From an uncultured Clostridia bacterium (GTDB lineage: Bacteria > Bacillota_A > Clostridia > Oscillospirales > Oscillospiraceae), in the NCBI GenBank assembly GCA_947166955.1, contig CAMVGI010000014.1, positions 1 through 12,447 of the forward strand: 12,447 nucleotides of DNA. The letters are read 5' to 3'. Positions 6,267 through 12,447 of the stretch are shown piece after piece. The notes beneath the pieces were generated by a model. It searched no databases and was not told the DNA's origin. It saw only the letters and a list, made by a program, of their open reading frames with translations. Positions within the stretch are counted from its first letter, which is position 1; the number at the start of each line of letters is the position of its first letter. The position numbers were made by a program, and so were the translations under genes.

Positions 6267-7675
6267 TCAAACTCTCCTCCCTGTCGCAGGGCAACGGTGA
6301 TCTCGGTGCCTGCGCCCTCGGTCGATTTCATCTCGATCGTCCCGTCCATCCGCTCGACCACGTCGCGCACGAAGGCAAGGCCGATGCCGCTCGATTCTTC
6401 ACCCGAGACGCCTCTGCGCCAGACGTCGCTTCTGCGTCCGGCGGGGATGCCGCGCCCGTTGTCGGACACGGTGAACAGCACCTTTACGCCGTCCGCGGTT
6501 TCGCGGCGCGACGCGCGCAGAAGGATTTCCGGCGTCCTGTCGGGCGGGATCGCCTTCGCTGCGTTTTGCAGCAGATTCACCAGCGCGCGGGAGAAGAAGA
6601 TGCGGTTGACGGACACGGTCTCCTCCGGTGCGAGGTTTTCCGCGCGGACATAGGGCGCGTAGTCGGACACGGAGATCTGCGAAAGCACACTGTCGAGCAC
6701 TGCCTGCGTGTCAACGGTCGAGCGCTTGTCCTCATAGAGAATTTCGGAGATCATGCCGCTCATCTGCTCGACCGCGCGCTCGATGCGGCGCAGGTACTCG
6801 CGGTCGCGGAACTCCGGCTCGGCGTCGTGCTCCATTTCTATGACGCCCACCATCGTTTGAATGGCGGTGAGCGGGGACTTGAGATCGTGGACCAGATATT
6901 GGATCTCCTCGTAGTTTCGCGTGCGCACCTCGTTGATGCGCTTTTGCACGCGCATCTCCTCGTTCTGCTCGCGCAGCAGGCTGAGCTGGCGCAGCGTGCT
7001 TTCTTCGCGCAGGAGCATCAGCACGATGAGCGCGAACACCAAAAAGAGGATCATGCCGAACAGACCCAGCGCGTTGAGCGGGCGTTCCGCCTCCAGCACG
7101 ACCGCGGCAAGCTTGATGTCGCTCGAGGTCTCGCCGCGTCCTACCGGAAGCCTGCTCAGAACGGGCGCGATGTCCATGAACTGCAGCGGCGTGAGCACCA
7201 GCGCGATCATCAGCGCCTTTTTCGAAAGCGAAACGCGGTAGCCGAGCGCGCCGAAGACGATGGCGAACACCGCCACGCAGATCGCGGGGATGCCGAAGTC
7301 GTAGCGGATGCCGTGCAGCAGCTCGACGCAGCGATAGGTGAGCGGCAGAAGAAGGAAGATGAGCGCGGCGCTCAAAACGCCGCGATAGACCTTGAGCCGC
7401 TGCGAGCCGATCGACTCGCTGATGAAGAACGTACCGACATAGTGCGGGACGGAGCGCAGCGAGTTGAGCATCACGAGGCGGAACGCCGCGTCGAGCAGCT
7501 CCGCCTTGTCCCGCTGCGCGAGTGCGCGGGAGAGGTGCGCCGTAACGCCGAAGCTTTGCACGTTGAAAAGCACCGGCATGAAAAACGTGAGCAGCACAAG
7601 CGCGAAGCCCAGCACAAGCTCCCGCCGATCGACGCTCCACGCGCTTGCGCGCGGCGCCGCCTGTTCGTTTGGCAT
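6263..7675 (-). CDS. Membrane sensor histidine kinase
   Basis: A 470-residue protein. The N-terminal half carries about five hydrophobic spans (near 19-38, 98-114, 126-146, 153-170 and 200-222), with an extracytoplasmic-size segment between the first two. A charged coiled-coil-like linker (223-255) leads to the H-box YLVHDLKSPLTAI with phospho-His263. The ATPase domain follows with N-box NLLQNAAKAI (368-375), G1 DNGRGIP (405-411) and G2 GIGLAF (430-435). All catalytic elements are present. No PAS, GAF or Cache domain is recognised, so the signal is probably sensed by the membrane or loop region and is unknown. Classic CitA/DcuS partners of CitB-type regulators have a periplasmic PAS-like domain instead, so this pairing is atypical. 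It starts 12 bases after the deacylase stop, and its stop overlaps the regulator start. Its place in the PGA operon suggests it senses polymer, its fragments, or envelope state (inference). Confidence 0.93.
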   Translation of the reverse strand: MPNEQAAPRASAWSVDRRELVLGFALVLLTFFMPVLFNVQSFGVTAHLSRALAQRDKAELLDAAFRLVMLNSLRSVPHYVGTFFISESIGSQRLKVYRGVLSAALIFLLLPLTYRCVELLHGIRYDFGIPAICVAVFAIVFGALGYRVSLSKKALMIALVLTPLQFMDIAPVLSRLPVGRGETSSDIKLAAVVLEAERPLNALGLFGMILFLVFALIVLMLLREESTLRQLSLLREQNEEMRVQKRINEVRTRNYEEIQYLVHDLKSPLTAIQTMVGVIEMEHDAEPEFRDREYLRRIERAVEQMSGMISEILYEDKRSTVDTQAVLDSVLSQISVSDYAPYVRAENLAPEETVSVNRIFFSRALVNLLQNAAKAIPPDRTPEILLRASRRETADGVKVLFTVSDNGRGIPAGRRSDVWRRGVSGEESSGIGLAFVRDVVERMDGTIEMKSTEGAGTEITVALRQGGEFE

Positions 7676-7687
7676 GCGTTTTCCCCC

Positions 7688-8410
7688 TTACCGAAGTCCG
7701 TAATGCCGCAACACGTAGTCCACGATCCCGAGCTGGCGCTTCACGCGCGTTTCCAGCTCCTCGCCGCGCCACGTTTCGACCGTGATGACGGGAATGCCCA
7801 GATTTTCGCTCACCGTGCGGTTGACGCTGCCCTCCGGCGGGGAGCCGAGCAGGGTCAACGGCACGTCGCCGAGCGTGCCCGCGGCGGAATCCTCCAAAAG
7901 CCCCCAGACGAGGTCGGAAACCGGCGCGACGTCCCACAAGATGATCGAATTGCTCAAATCGTCGCGCTCCGGCTGCGTCGCTCCGCGCGTTTCGTGCAGG
8001 TCGAGCACCAGCGCGGGACGCTTGTCCGCGACGTCCGCGTAGATCGACGCGGCGATCCGTTCGGCGTCCCAGCCGTCGGGATCGCCGGGGAAGTTGCGGT
8101 TGAGGTCGCGCTTCGAGCGCGTCTCGCGTTGGTCGTGCTCCGCGCCGTAGATGTTCGCGGGGCTTAAAACGTAGACCGTGCCCGCCTTGAGTTCCCAATC
8201 CTTGACGCGGTTCGCCGCCGTCCAGCCCGCCGTCTCGTCGCCGTGGACGCCGCCGATGATATACACTGCGGGGCCGTCCTCTTTTCCGCGCAGCACGCGC
8301 ACCGTGTTCTCCCATTCCGTGCCCTGCGCGATTTTGTACTCCTCGGGCCGCGCGGCGCAGCCGGAGGCGAGCAGGCACAAGAGTGCAAAAAGGATTGCAA
8401 GTCGTTTCAT
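7688..8410 (-). CDS. Lipoprotein zinc deacylase of the AstE/AspA type (M14-like) in PGA operon
   Basis: A 240-residue protein. The leader MKRLAILFALLCLLASGC is followed by a predicted lipidated Cys18, so it acts outside the membrane. It has the zinc-site pattern of succinylglutamate desuccinylase/aspartoacylase and M14 carboxypeptidases: GGVHGDETAG with His56 and Glu59, RDLNRNFPG (Arg101, Asn104, Arg105) for substrate carboxylate, LDLHET with His139, and ITVETW with the likely catalytic Glu212. These enzymes cleave an amide bond next to a carboxylate, often of a glutamate or aspartate. Its place inside the pgs operon makes a gamma-glutamyl or N-acyl-glutamate bond the likely target, for example chain release, trimming or attachment (inference). 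The ATG overlaps the PgsW-like stop as ATGA and has AAGGAGG upstream. The frame stays open to 8494, but the leader peptide only appears from 8410. Confidence 0.88.
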   Translation of the reverse strand: MKRLAILFALLCLLASGCAARPEEYKIAQGTEWENTVRVLRGKEDGPAVYIIGGVHGDETAGWTAANRVKDWELKAGTVYVLSPANIYGAEHDQRETRSKRDLNRNFPGDPDGWDAERIAASIYADVADKRPALVLDLHETRGATQPERDDLSNSIILWDVAPVSDLVWGLLEDSAAGTLGDVPLTLLGSPPEGSVNRTVSENLGIPVITVETWRGEELETRVKRQLGIVDYVLRHYGLR

Positions 8411-9468
8411 GCGCCTGCCTCCTTCCGCCGCCCGACGCGCCCGAGAAGCAGCACCGCCGCCGCGCCGCCCACGCCGCCGACGGCCGTCTGCCACGGATAG
8501 CGGCGCGTATGGTAGATCGCGCTCTCGCCGGGAACGGGGGTCGTTTCGGGGTCGTAGGGAAGCCCATAATCCGCGGCGAGCTTTTTGACGTTGAGCAGAT
8601 GCAGCACCGCAAGCCCGCGCGCGTTGTAAAGCTCCATCAGTCCGCTGCCCGCGTCGGTCCTTTTCACCGTGTAGGGGCGCACCAGACCGTAGGGAACGGT
8701 ATCCTCGCCCTTTCCGATGGTCGTGAGGTTTCCGCCCACGCCGACAAAGCAGCGGATGGGGCCGTTTTCCTCATAGAGCTTCATGCGCGCGGCGATATTT
8801 TCCGCGTAGTCCTCATAATAGAGCATCGGCACGCCGCTCGCCTCCAGCCGTGCACGGATCTCCGATGCGAGCGCGACGTCCATGTCCAGACCGCAGTCCT
8901 TCCAGCCGCCCATCGAAAGCGCGGCGGGCGGCGCGGGGATCAGACCCTCCGAGGCGAGGCGCAGCGCCATGTCGGGAAAGGTCAGTTCCGGCTGATTCGC
9001 CCCGTAGGTGGACGCGCCGACGGAGGCGACGTACACGATGCGCACGTTCATCGCCGCGCAGGCGGAGAGCACCGCGAGGTTAAGCGCGGGAAACGAACCG
9101 GAAAAGCCGGCGCCCACCGTGTCGCCCGAGCGAATGCCCGCGTCGCGGAGCATCTGCGCCATGAGCGCCGCCATGTCGGAGCTTGCCGTGGTGCGCTTCG
9201 CTTCGAGCGCGCCGTTCGTGGTCGTGATAAACGTATACGGCTCGCCGATCATACCCGTTTGCAGCCGGTCGTCGGCGCTGACGGAAAGCCCCGCCTCCGC
9301 TTTGTATTCCTTTACTCTGTCCATGCACCGCTGCATGCGCTCCGCCGCGTCGAGCTTCACGGCGTAGTCCGGCGCTTTCGCGTTTCCCGCGCCGAGCAGC
9401 GACGCGGCGAGCGCGAGGACGAGCAGCAGCGTCGCCGCAACGAGATAAGGCGTGTCGAGTTTCTTCAT
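8407..9468 (-). CDS. pgsW: PgsW-like poly-gamma-glutamate system protein
   Basis: A 353-residue protein with an N-terminal membrane span (about 7-27), a large external domain and a second hydrophobic segment near the C-terminus (about 328-343) followed by GRRKEAGA, suggesting anchoring at both ends. The domain contains GFSGSFPALN, YVASVGASTYGANQPELTFPDM and VGVGGNLTTIGKGEDTVPYG. I recognise this as the conserved 'poly-gamma-glutamate system protein' family that accompanies pgsB and pgsC in several anaerobes; the match is from memory and the symbol is tentative. Its biochemical role is not established; PgsA-like help in polymer export or synthase assembly is a guess. Its ribosome site AAGGAGG begins at the last base of the pgsC stop, and its own stop overlaps the next start, so it is firmly in the operon. 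Confidence 0.8.
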   Translation of the reverse strand: MKKLDTPYLVAATLLLVLALAASLLGAGNAKAPDYAVKLDAAERMQRCMDRVKEYKAEAGLSVSADDRLQTGMIGEPYTFITTTNGALEAKRTTASSDMAALMAQMLRDAGIRSGDTVGAGFSGSFPALNLAVLSACAAMNVRIVYVASVGASTYGANQPELTFPDMALRLASEGLIPAPPAALSMGGWKDCGLDMDVALASEIRARLEASGVPMLYYEDYAENIAARMKLYEENGPIRCFVGVGGNLTTIGKGEDTVPYGLVRPYTVKRTDAGSGLMELYNARGLAVLHLLNVKKLAADYGLPYDPETTPVPGESAIYHTRRYPWQTAVGGVGGAAAVLLLGRVGRRKEAGA

Positions 9469-9479
9469 CGCCGCCTCCT

Positions 9480-9908
9480 TCAGCCAAAGAGCGGATAGCC
9501 CGCCGCGGCGGCGATCAGCGCGGTCGCCGCCGTCGTCGCCGTCAGGCTCAAAAGCGTGTCGCGGACGCCCTGACGGTCGAACTCGTGGGCAATCAGCCCG
9601 GGGATCAGCACGCCGATCGCGTCGGCGACGCCGAACGCGGGGCCGACACGCCCCAGCAGCGCGCTGAACAAAAACGCAAGCAGAAGCGTTACGCCGAAGC
9701 GCCGCCGTCCGTAGAGGATCAGCAACTCGGAGAGCGCGCGGCAGGCGAGCGCCGCAGCCAGCGCGACCGCGAGCGTGGACGCGAGGCGCAGCGGCGTGTG
9801 GAGCGAGAGCGCCAGATAACCGGGTACGACCAGACCGGCGGAAAGTCCGGTCAGCTCCGAGAAAACAAGGCTCACGAGCACGCCGAGCATTACCACGCCG
9901 TCATACAA
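9480..9908 (-). CDS. pgsC: Poly-gamma-glutamate synthase membrane subunit PgsC/CapC
   Basis: A 142-residue polytopic membrane protein, close to the 149 residues of Bacillus PgsC. It shares characteristic stretches with that protein: a LGVLVSLVFSELTG opening, GLVVPGYLAL, LLILYGRRRFGV and IGVLIPGLIA followed by the basic motif RQGVRDT. PgsC works with the PgsB ATPase to polymerise glutamate through its gamma-carboxyl at the membrane. The TTG at 9908 is chosen as start because a strong GGAGG lies about 9 bases upstream and it gives the usual short N-terminus; the first in-frame ATG is at 9890. The TTG start overlaps the pgsB end by 8 bases, so translation is coupled. Confidence 0.93.
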   Translation of the reverse strand: MYDGVVMLGVLVSLVFSELTGLSAGLVVPGYLALSLHTPLRLASTLAVALAAALACRALSELLILYGRRRFGVTLLLAFLFSALLGRVGPAFGVADAIGVLIPGLIAHEFDRQGVRDTLLSLTATTAATALIAAAAGYPLFG

Positions 9909-11037
9909 GCGCCTCTCCCTCCTCTCTTACGCGCGCCATGAGCGCGCGTCCCTCGTCCGCGATGTTGCCGACGGCAAAGAGCGCCTGCCCCTGCGTCAGC
10001 GAAGAAAAGTCCAGCGCGCCGGCGTTTTTGAGACGCACGATCTCCGCCTCCGGCAAGGCGCGCCGCAGCTTCGAACCCATATAGCTCTGTGCCGCGCCGA
10101 GCAGGAACACTTTGCGCGGCTTGAGGCGCAGGCACAGCGTCAGCATGTCCCGCGTGCGGCTGGGACGGTCGGCACGGTCGTTTACGAGCAGGAGCAGTTC
10201 CTTGTCCGCAAGCGCTTCGCGGCGGCGCAGTTCCTCCCACACCATGCAGACGGACTGCACGTCGTTGATCGAAAGCCCGTTGATAAAGAGCGCCCCGTTT
10301 TCCAAACGGTGCAGGCTCAGCGCGTAGGGGTCGCGGCGGAAACGGCGCATTCCGGAAAGCGCCGTCTCGCGCGCAACGCCCAGCTCCGCGCAGACCGCGA
10401 GCGCGAGCGCGACGTTTTCGGCGAAGTCGATCTCCTCCGGCTCCGAGCCGTCGGGCGCGACGGGGACGAAGCGGCTGCCGAGACGCTCCGCTTCGCGCCG
10501 CAGCATGTCCGCCTGCTCGCGCTCCGCCGTGAACAGTACGCCGCCCCTCGGCACGGTGTTTGCAAGCGACGCGGCGATCTGCGGGAGCGTTTCGCCCATT
10601 ACGTCGGTGTGGTCGCGGCGTACGTTCGTGATAACGCCGATATCCGCACGCAGCATTTGGTGCTGCGCGGCATATTGCAGGTCGGGGCGCACCGCCATGC
10701 ACTCGACCACCAGCACGTCTGCGTCCTCCGCGGCGGCACGACGCAGGATCGCGAGCTGCTCGCGGATGTTGACGCGTCCGCGGCGGCGGAGCGGTTCCTC
10801 GCGGTCCTGCGTGTCGATCGTCATCGGGTCGGTGCCGGTGGTCTTGCAGAACACGCGCAGCCCACCCGCGCGAAGCCCCGCGTCGATGAGCCGGCTTACG
10901 GAGGATTTTCCCCGCGTGCCGTTCACGTGTACCACGTGGGCGAGCTTTTTCCGCGCGCGCCGCGCTTCCGTGCTCTCCCATGCGAGATACGCGAGACAAA
11001 ACGCGGCGAGCGCCGTCAGGACAAGCGTCATTCCCAT
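9901..11037 (-). CDS. pgsB: Poly-gamma-glutamate synthase ATPase PgsB/CapB
   Basis: A 378-residue amide ligase related to the Mur ligases (Bacillus PgsB has 393). It activates glutamate with ATP and joins it through the gamma-carboxyl. An N-terminal membrane segment (about 3-19) precedes the P-loop VNGTRGKSSV (Gly40-Ser46). Then come KTTGTDPMTI, ECMAVRPDLQ, IGVITNVRRDHTDVMG, NDRADRPSRT and VGNIADEG, each matching a block of Bacillus PgsB in order. The start is uncertain: ATG 11037 is used here, ATG 11031 overlaps the upstream stop as ATGA, and TTG 11046 is also in frame. None has a strong ribosome site, so coupling to the upstream gene is likely. CapB-like proteins in some organisms have unknown substrates, but PgsC and PgsW next door support a gamma-glutamyl polymer. 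Confidence 0.94.
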   Translation of the reverse strand: MGMTLVLTALAAFCLAYLAWESTEARRARKKLAHVVHVNGTRGKSSVSRLIDAGLRAGGLRVFCKTTGTDPMTIDTQDREEPLRRRGRVNIREQLAILRRAAAEDADVLVVECMAVRPDLQYAAQHQMLRADIGVITNVRRDHTDVMGETLPQIAASLANTVPRGGVLFTAEREQADMLRREAERLGSRFVPVAPDGSEPEEIDFAENVALALAVCAELGVARETALSGMRRFRRDPYALSLHRLENGALFINGLSINDVQSVCMVWEELRRREALADKELLLLVNDRADRPSRTRDMLTLCLRLKPRKVFLLGAAQSYMGSKLRRALPEAEIVRLKNAGALDFSSLTQGQALFAVGNIADEGRALMARVREEGEALV

Positions 11038-11369
11038 GTTTTCCAAACGTCCGGCCGATAGCCCGTCGTCGCCTGCTTGCCGTTGCGCACCACGGGCGTT
11101 TTGATGAGTTGCTGGTTCTCGAACACCTTGTCGAGCTTCGCGTCGTTCGTGAGGTACTTCACGAGCGCCAGCGTCTGCGTGTCCTTCGCGTCGGGGTCAA
11201 GCAGGTTGTCGAGCCCCTTCACCGCCTGCACGACGCTTTGCAGCTCGCCGCGGCTCATGCCCTTTTCCCGCAGGTCGATCATCTGGTATTTGACGCGGCG
11301 CTCCTTGAAATAGCGCTCCGCCTTTTTGGTGTCAAAGCACTTCTTCGTGCCGAAGATCTGAATATTCAC
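11028..11369 (-). CDS. ArsC/Spx-family thioredoxin-fold protein
   Basis: A 113-residue protein opening with NIQIFGTKKCFDTKKAERYF, where Cys11 sits at the redox position of the ArsC/Spx/YffB family, and ending with LIKTPVVRNGKQATTGYRPDVW, which holds the cis-proline TPVV and the family's C-terminal pattern. There is a single Cys and no Cys-x-x-Cys pair as in Spx. The arginines that bind arsenate in classical ArsC are not evident, so arsenate reductase activity is unlikely; a redox adaptor or YffB-like role is more plausible. I chose the GTG at 11369 because GGAGG lies 8 bases upstream and the predicted transcript begins near 11411, excluding longer starts. It is the first gene of the PGA operon and its stop overlaps pgsB. 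Why a redox protein heads this operon is unknown. Confidence 0.85.
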   Translation of the reverse strand: MNIQIFGTKKCFDTKKAERYFKERRVKYQMIDLREKGMSRGELQSVVQAVKGLDNLLDPDAKDTQTLALVKYLTNDAKLDKVFENQQLIKTPVVRNGKQATTGYRPDVWKTWE

Positions 11370-11417
11370 GCCGGTTTCCTCCCCAAGCTGCGCTTCCTCG
11401 CTGTGTGATTCGCGGTC

Positions 11418-11446
11418 ATTATAGCACGAACCCGCGGCGGATGCAA
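11418..11446 (-). promoter_or_regulatory. Extended -10 promoter of the PGA operon
   Basis: On the minus strand a perfect TATAAT (11418-11423) is preceded by TGC, forming an extended -10. A weak -35 TTGCAT (11441-11446) lies 17 bases further upstream. Transcription should begin near 11411, about 42 bases before the GTG of the ArsC-like gene. The promoter lies just past the terminator of the oxidoreductase operon, marking a clean boundary between units. Confidence 0.8.
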
Positions 11447-11472
11447 AACAAACCGTCACCGTGGCTTTTTCC

Positions 11473-11513
11473 GGATAAAGAAAGGGCACGCGGAGAGCGT
11501 CCGCGCGCCTTTT
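11473..11513 (-). terminator. Intrinsic terminator of the 2-oxoacid oxidoreductase operon
   Basis: Arms at 11500-11509 and 11485-11494 form a 10-bp GC-rich stem with one G-T pair and a 5-base loop, starting 11 bases past the gamma-subunit stop. On the minus strand it is preceded by AAAA and followed by CTTTCTTTATCC, a T-rich though interrupted tail. Its position between a stop codon and a new promoter supports the call. Confidence 0.78.
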
Positions 11514-11520
11514 GAGTACG

Positions 11521-12045
11521 TTACAGATAATAATCGACCGCCTTGCGGTTGGGTGCGAGGAACTTTTCCTTGCGCCCCGTGAACATATGCGCAAGCTCCG
11601 CGTAGATCGTTTCGTAGCGCACGATGCCGGTCTCCTTGAGAATTGCGCCGAGCATGACCATGTTCGCCGCGCGCTCGACGCCGAGCTGCTGCGCGACGTC
11701 GTTCGCGGGGACCTCGACGACCTTGATGTCGCCGCGCTTCGCCTTTTCGGGGATGAGCGAGCTGTTCATGAACAGCAGCCCGCCGGGCTTGACCATCGGC
11801 TCGAAGCGTGTGAGGCTCGGAAGGTTCATCACGACCAGCACGTCGCAGTCGTTGATGAGCGGGCAGCTGATGGGCCTATCGGACACCACGACCGTCGCGT
11901 TGGCGGTGCCGCCGCGCATTTCGGGGCCGTAGGAGGGGAGGTAGGTGACCTCGCCGCCCTCCTCCATCGCCGCCTTTGCGATGAGCTGGCCGATGGCAAG
12001 CGCGCCCTGTCCGCCGCTGCCGGCGAAAACGAGATTTTTGAGCAT
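11521..12045 (-). CDS. 2-oxoacid:ferredoxin oxidoreductase, gamma subunit
   Basis: A 174-residue protein of the catalytic gamma domain family of pyruvate, 2-oxoglutarate and branched-chain 2-oxoacid:ferredoxin oxidoreductases, which make acyl-CoA and reduced ferredoxin in the cytoplasm. Signatures are LVFAGSGGQGALAIGQLIA at the N-terminus, YLPSYGPEMRGGTANATVVVSD (about 37-58) and ISCPLI, with NMVMLGAIL near residue 133. The EMRGGT and CP pattern fits the Kor/Vor branch better than the pyruvate enzyme, but the substrate cannot be fixed. The ATG at 12045 is set by an AGGAGG that begins at the last base of the beta-subunit stop; longer frames reach back into the beta gene. It is the last gene of its operon. 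Confidence 0.93.
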   Translation of the reverse strand: MLKNLVFAGSGGQGALAIGQLIAKAAMEEGGEVTYLPSYGPEMRGGTANATVVVSDRPISCPLINDCDVLVVMNLPSLTRFEPMVKPGGLLFMNSSLIPEKAKRGDIKVVEVPANDVAQQLGVERAANMVMLGAILKETGIVRYETIYAELAHMFTGRKEKFLAPNRKAVDYYL

Positions 12046-12059
12046 GTTCGCGCACCTCC

Positions 12060-12447
12060 TCAATAGCCTTCCGGACGCTTGAAGTTTCTGACCGGATAGT
12101 ACGCCGCCATCTCGGTCTCGACCCATTTGAGCGCCTCGGCGGGCGGAAGTCCCCAGTTGGTGGGACAGGCGGAGAGAAACTCGACGAACGTAAAGCCGAG
12201 CTTTGCGTCCTGAATGTCGAGCGCGGTCATGATCGCCTTCTTCGCCTTGCGGACGTTCGCGGGATTGTTGAGCATCACGCGCTCGACGAACACGGCGCAG
12301 TCGATGGTGGCGAGCAGCTCGCACATGCGAAGCGGCATGCCCGCCTGCTCGACGGTGCGCCCGTTCACGGCGGTGGTCGCCTTCTGCCCGATGAGGGTGG
12401 TCGGCGCCATCTGTCCGCCGGTCATGCCGTAGATGGCGTTGTTGATG
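12060..12447 (-). CDS. 2-oxoacid:ferredoxin oxidoreductase, beta subunit, 5'-truncated
   Basis: The last 128 residues of the thiamine-pyrophosphate-binding beta subunit; the frame continues off the right edge. The visible part starts INNAIYGMTGGQMAPTT, the conserved segment after the TPP/Mg site, then shows GMPLRMCELLATIDCAVFVERV and GFTFVEFLSACPTNW, both standard for the Kor/Vor beta subunit. It pairs with the gamma subunit 14 bases downstream; the alpha and ferredoxin-like subunits should lie beyond the window. Confidence 0.93.
   Translation of the reverse strand, partial: INNAIYGMTGGQMAPTTLIGQKATTAVNGRTVEQAGMPLRMCELLATIDCAVFVERVMLNNPANVRKAKKAIMTALDIQDAKLGFTFVEFLSACPTNWGLPPAEALKWVETEMAAYYPVRNFKRPEGY

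Noticed and set aside
6566..8167. 533-codon plus-strand frame, and similar ones at 8383-9498 and 10309-11061
   Set aside because: All lie opposite genes with clear family motifs and translate to Arg/His/Glu-rich sequence without any fold signature.
8411..8494. 28-residue extension of the deacylase
   Set aside because: The extension is Arg/Gly-rich, lies within the end of the PgsW-like gene and would hide the lipoprotein leader that begins at 8410.
6732..8612. 626-codon minus-strand frame spanning the kinase, deacylase and part of pgsW
   Set aside because: It crosses three real genes in another frame and is Arg/Ala-rich; the motif-bearing frames account for the region.
11370..11594. N-terminal extension of the ArsC-like gene to a 188-residue protein
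   Set aside because: The extra frame runs back through the promoter and the upstream terminator into the oxidoreductase gene; the GTG at 11369 has a good ribosome site and the family's usual N-terminus.

Overview
Every credible gene in this 12.4 kb window lies on the minus strand, so the window reads right to left. The DNA is GC-rich, and lipoprotein leaders of the type MKKTLALLLALVMALSLIAC sit behind strong AGGAGG ribosome sites. A 2-oxoacid:ferredoxin oxidoreductase is also present. Together these suggest an anaerobic, GC-rich member of the Clostridia; this is an inference, because no taxonomic marker gene is present.

Right edge (11521-12447): the end of a ferredoxin-dependent 2-oxoacid oxidoreductase operon (3' part of the TPP-binding beta subunit, complete gamma subunit), closed by a hairpin terminator. 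Next (11369 down to 5640): a tightly packed seven-gene operon with its own extended -10 promoter. It encodes an ArsC/Spx-like thioredoxin-fold protein, the poly-gamma-glutamate (PGA) synthase core PgsB and PgsC, a PgsW-like membrane-anchored 'PGA system' protein, a lipoprotein zinc deacylase of the AstE/AspA type, a multi-membrane-span histidine kinase and a CitB/DcuR-type response regulator. Most junctions overlap or share bases with the next ribosome site. No PgsA/CapA is present in the window.

Left half (5500 down to 1): a second transcription unit. It starts after a perfect 22-bp inverted repeat with a 22-bp spacer, and one arm covers the -10 of a good promoter. It encodes two tandem paralogous gamma-glutamyltranspeptidases, both lipoproteins on Pro-Ala-Gln stalks, then a small Ser/Gly-rich lipoprotein of unknown function and the start of a DctM/TRAP-like permease that runs off the left edge. 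Intercistronic hairpins without U-tracts separate ggt1/ggt2 and lipoprotein/permease.

Working model (inference): operon one makes and exports a gamma-linked glutamate polymer and encodes its own sensor pair. The regulator switches operon two through the inverted repeat. The two surface Ggt enzymes clip gamma-glutamyl units, and the lipoprotein plus permease recover the product. This would be a self-contained build, sense and recycle module for poly-gamma-glutamate. No RNA genes, mobile elements, CRISPR arrays or gene-free stretches over 300 bases were seen; the longest gaps are 151 and 139 bases.
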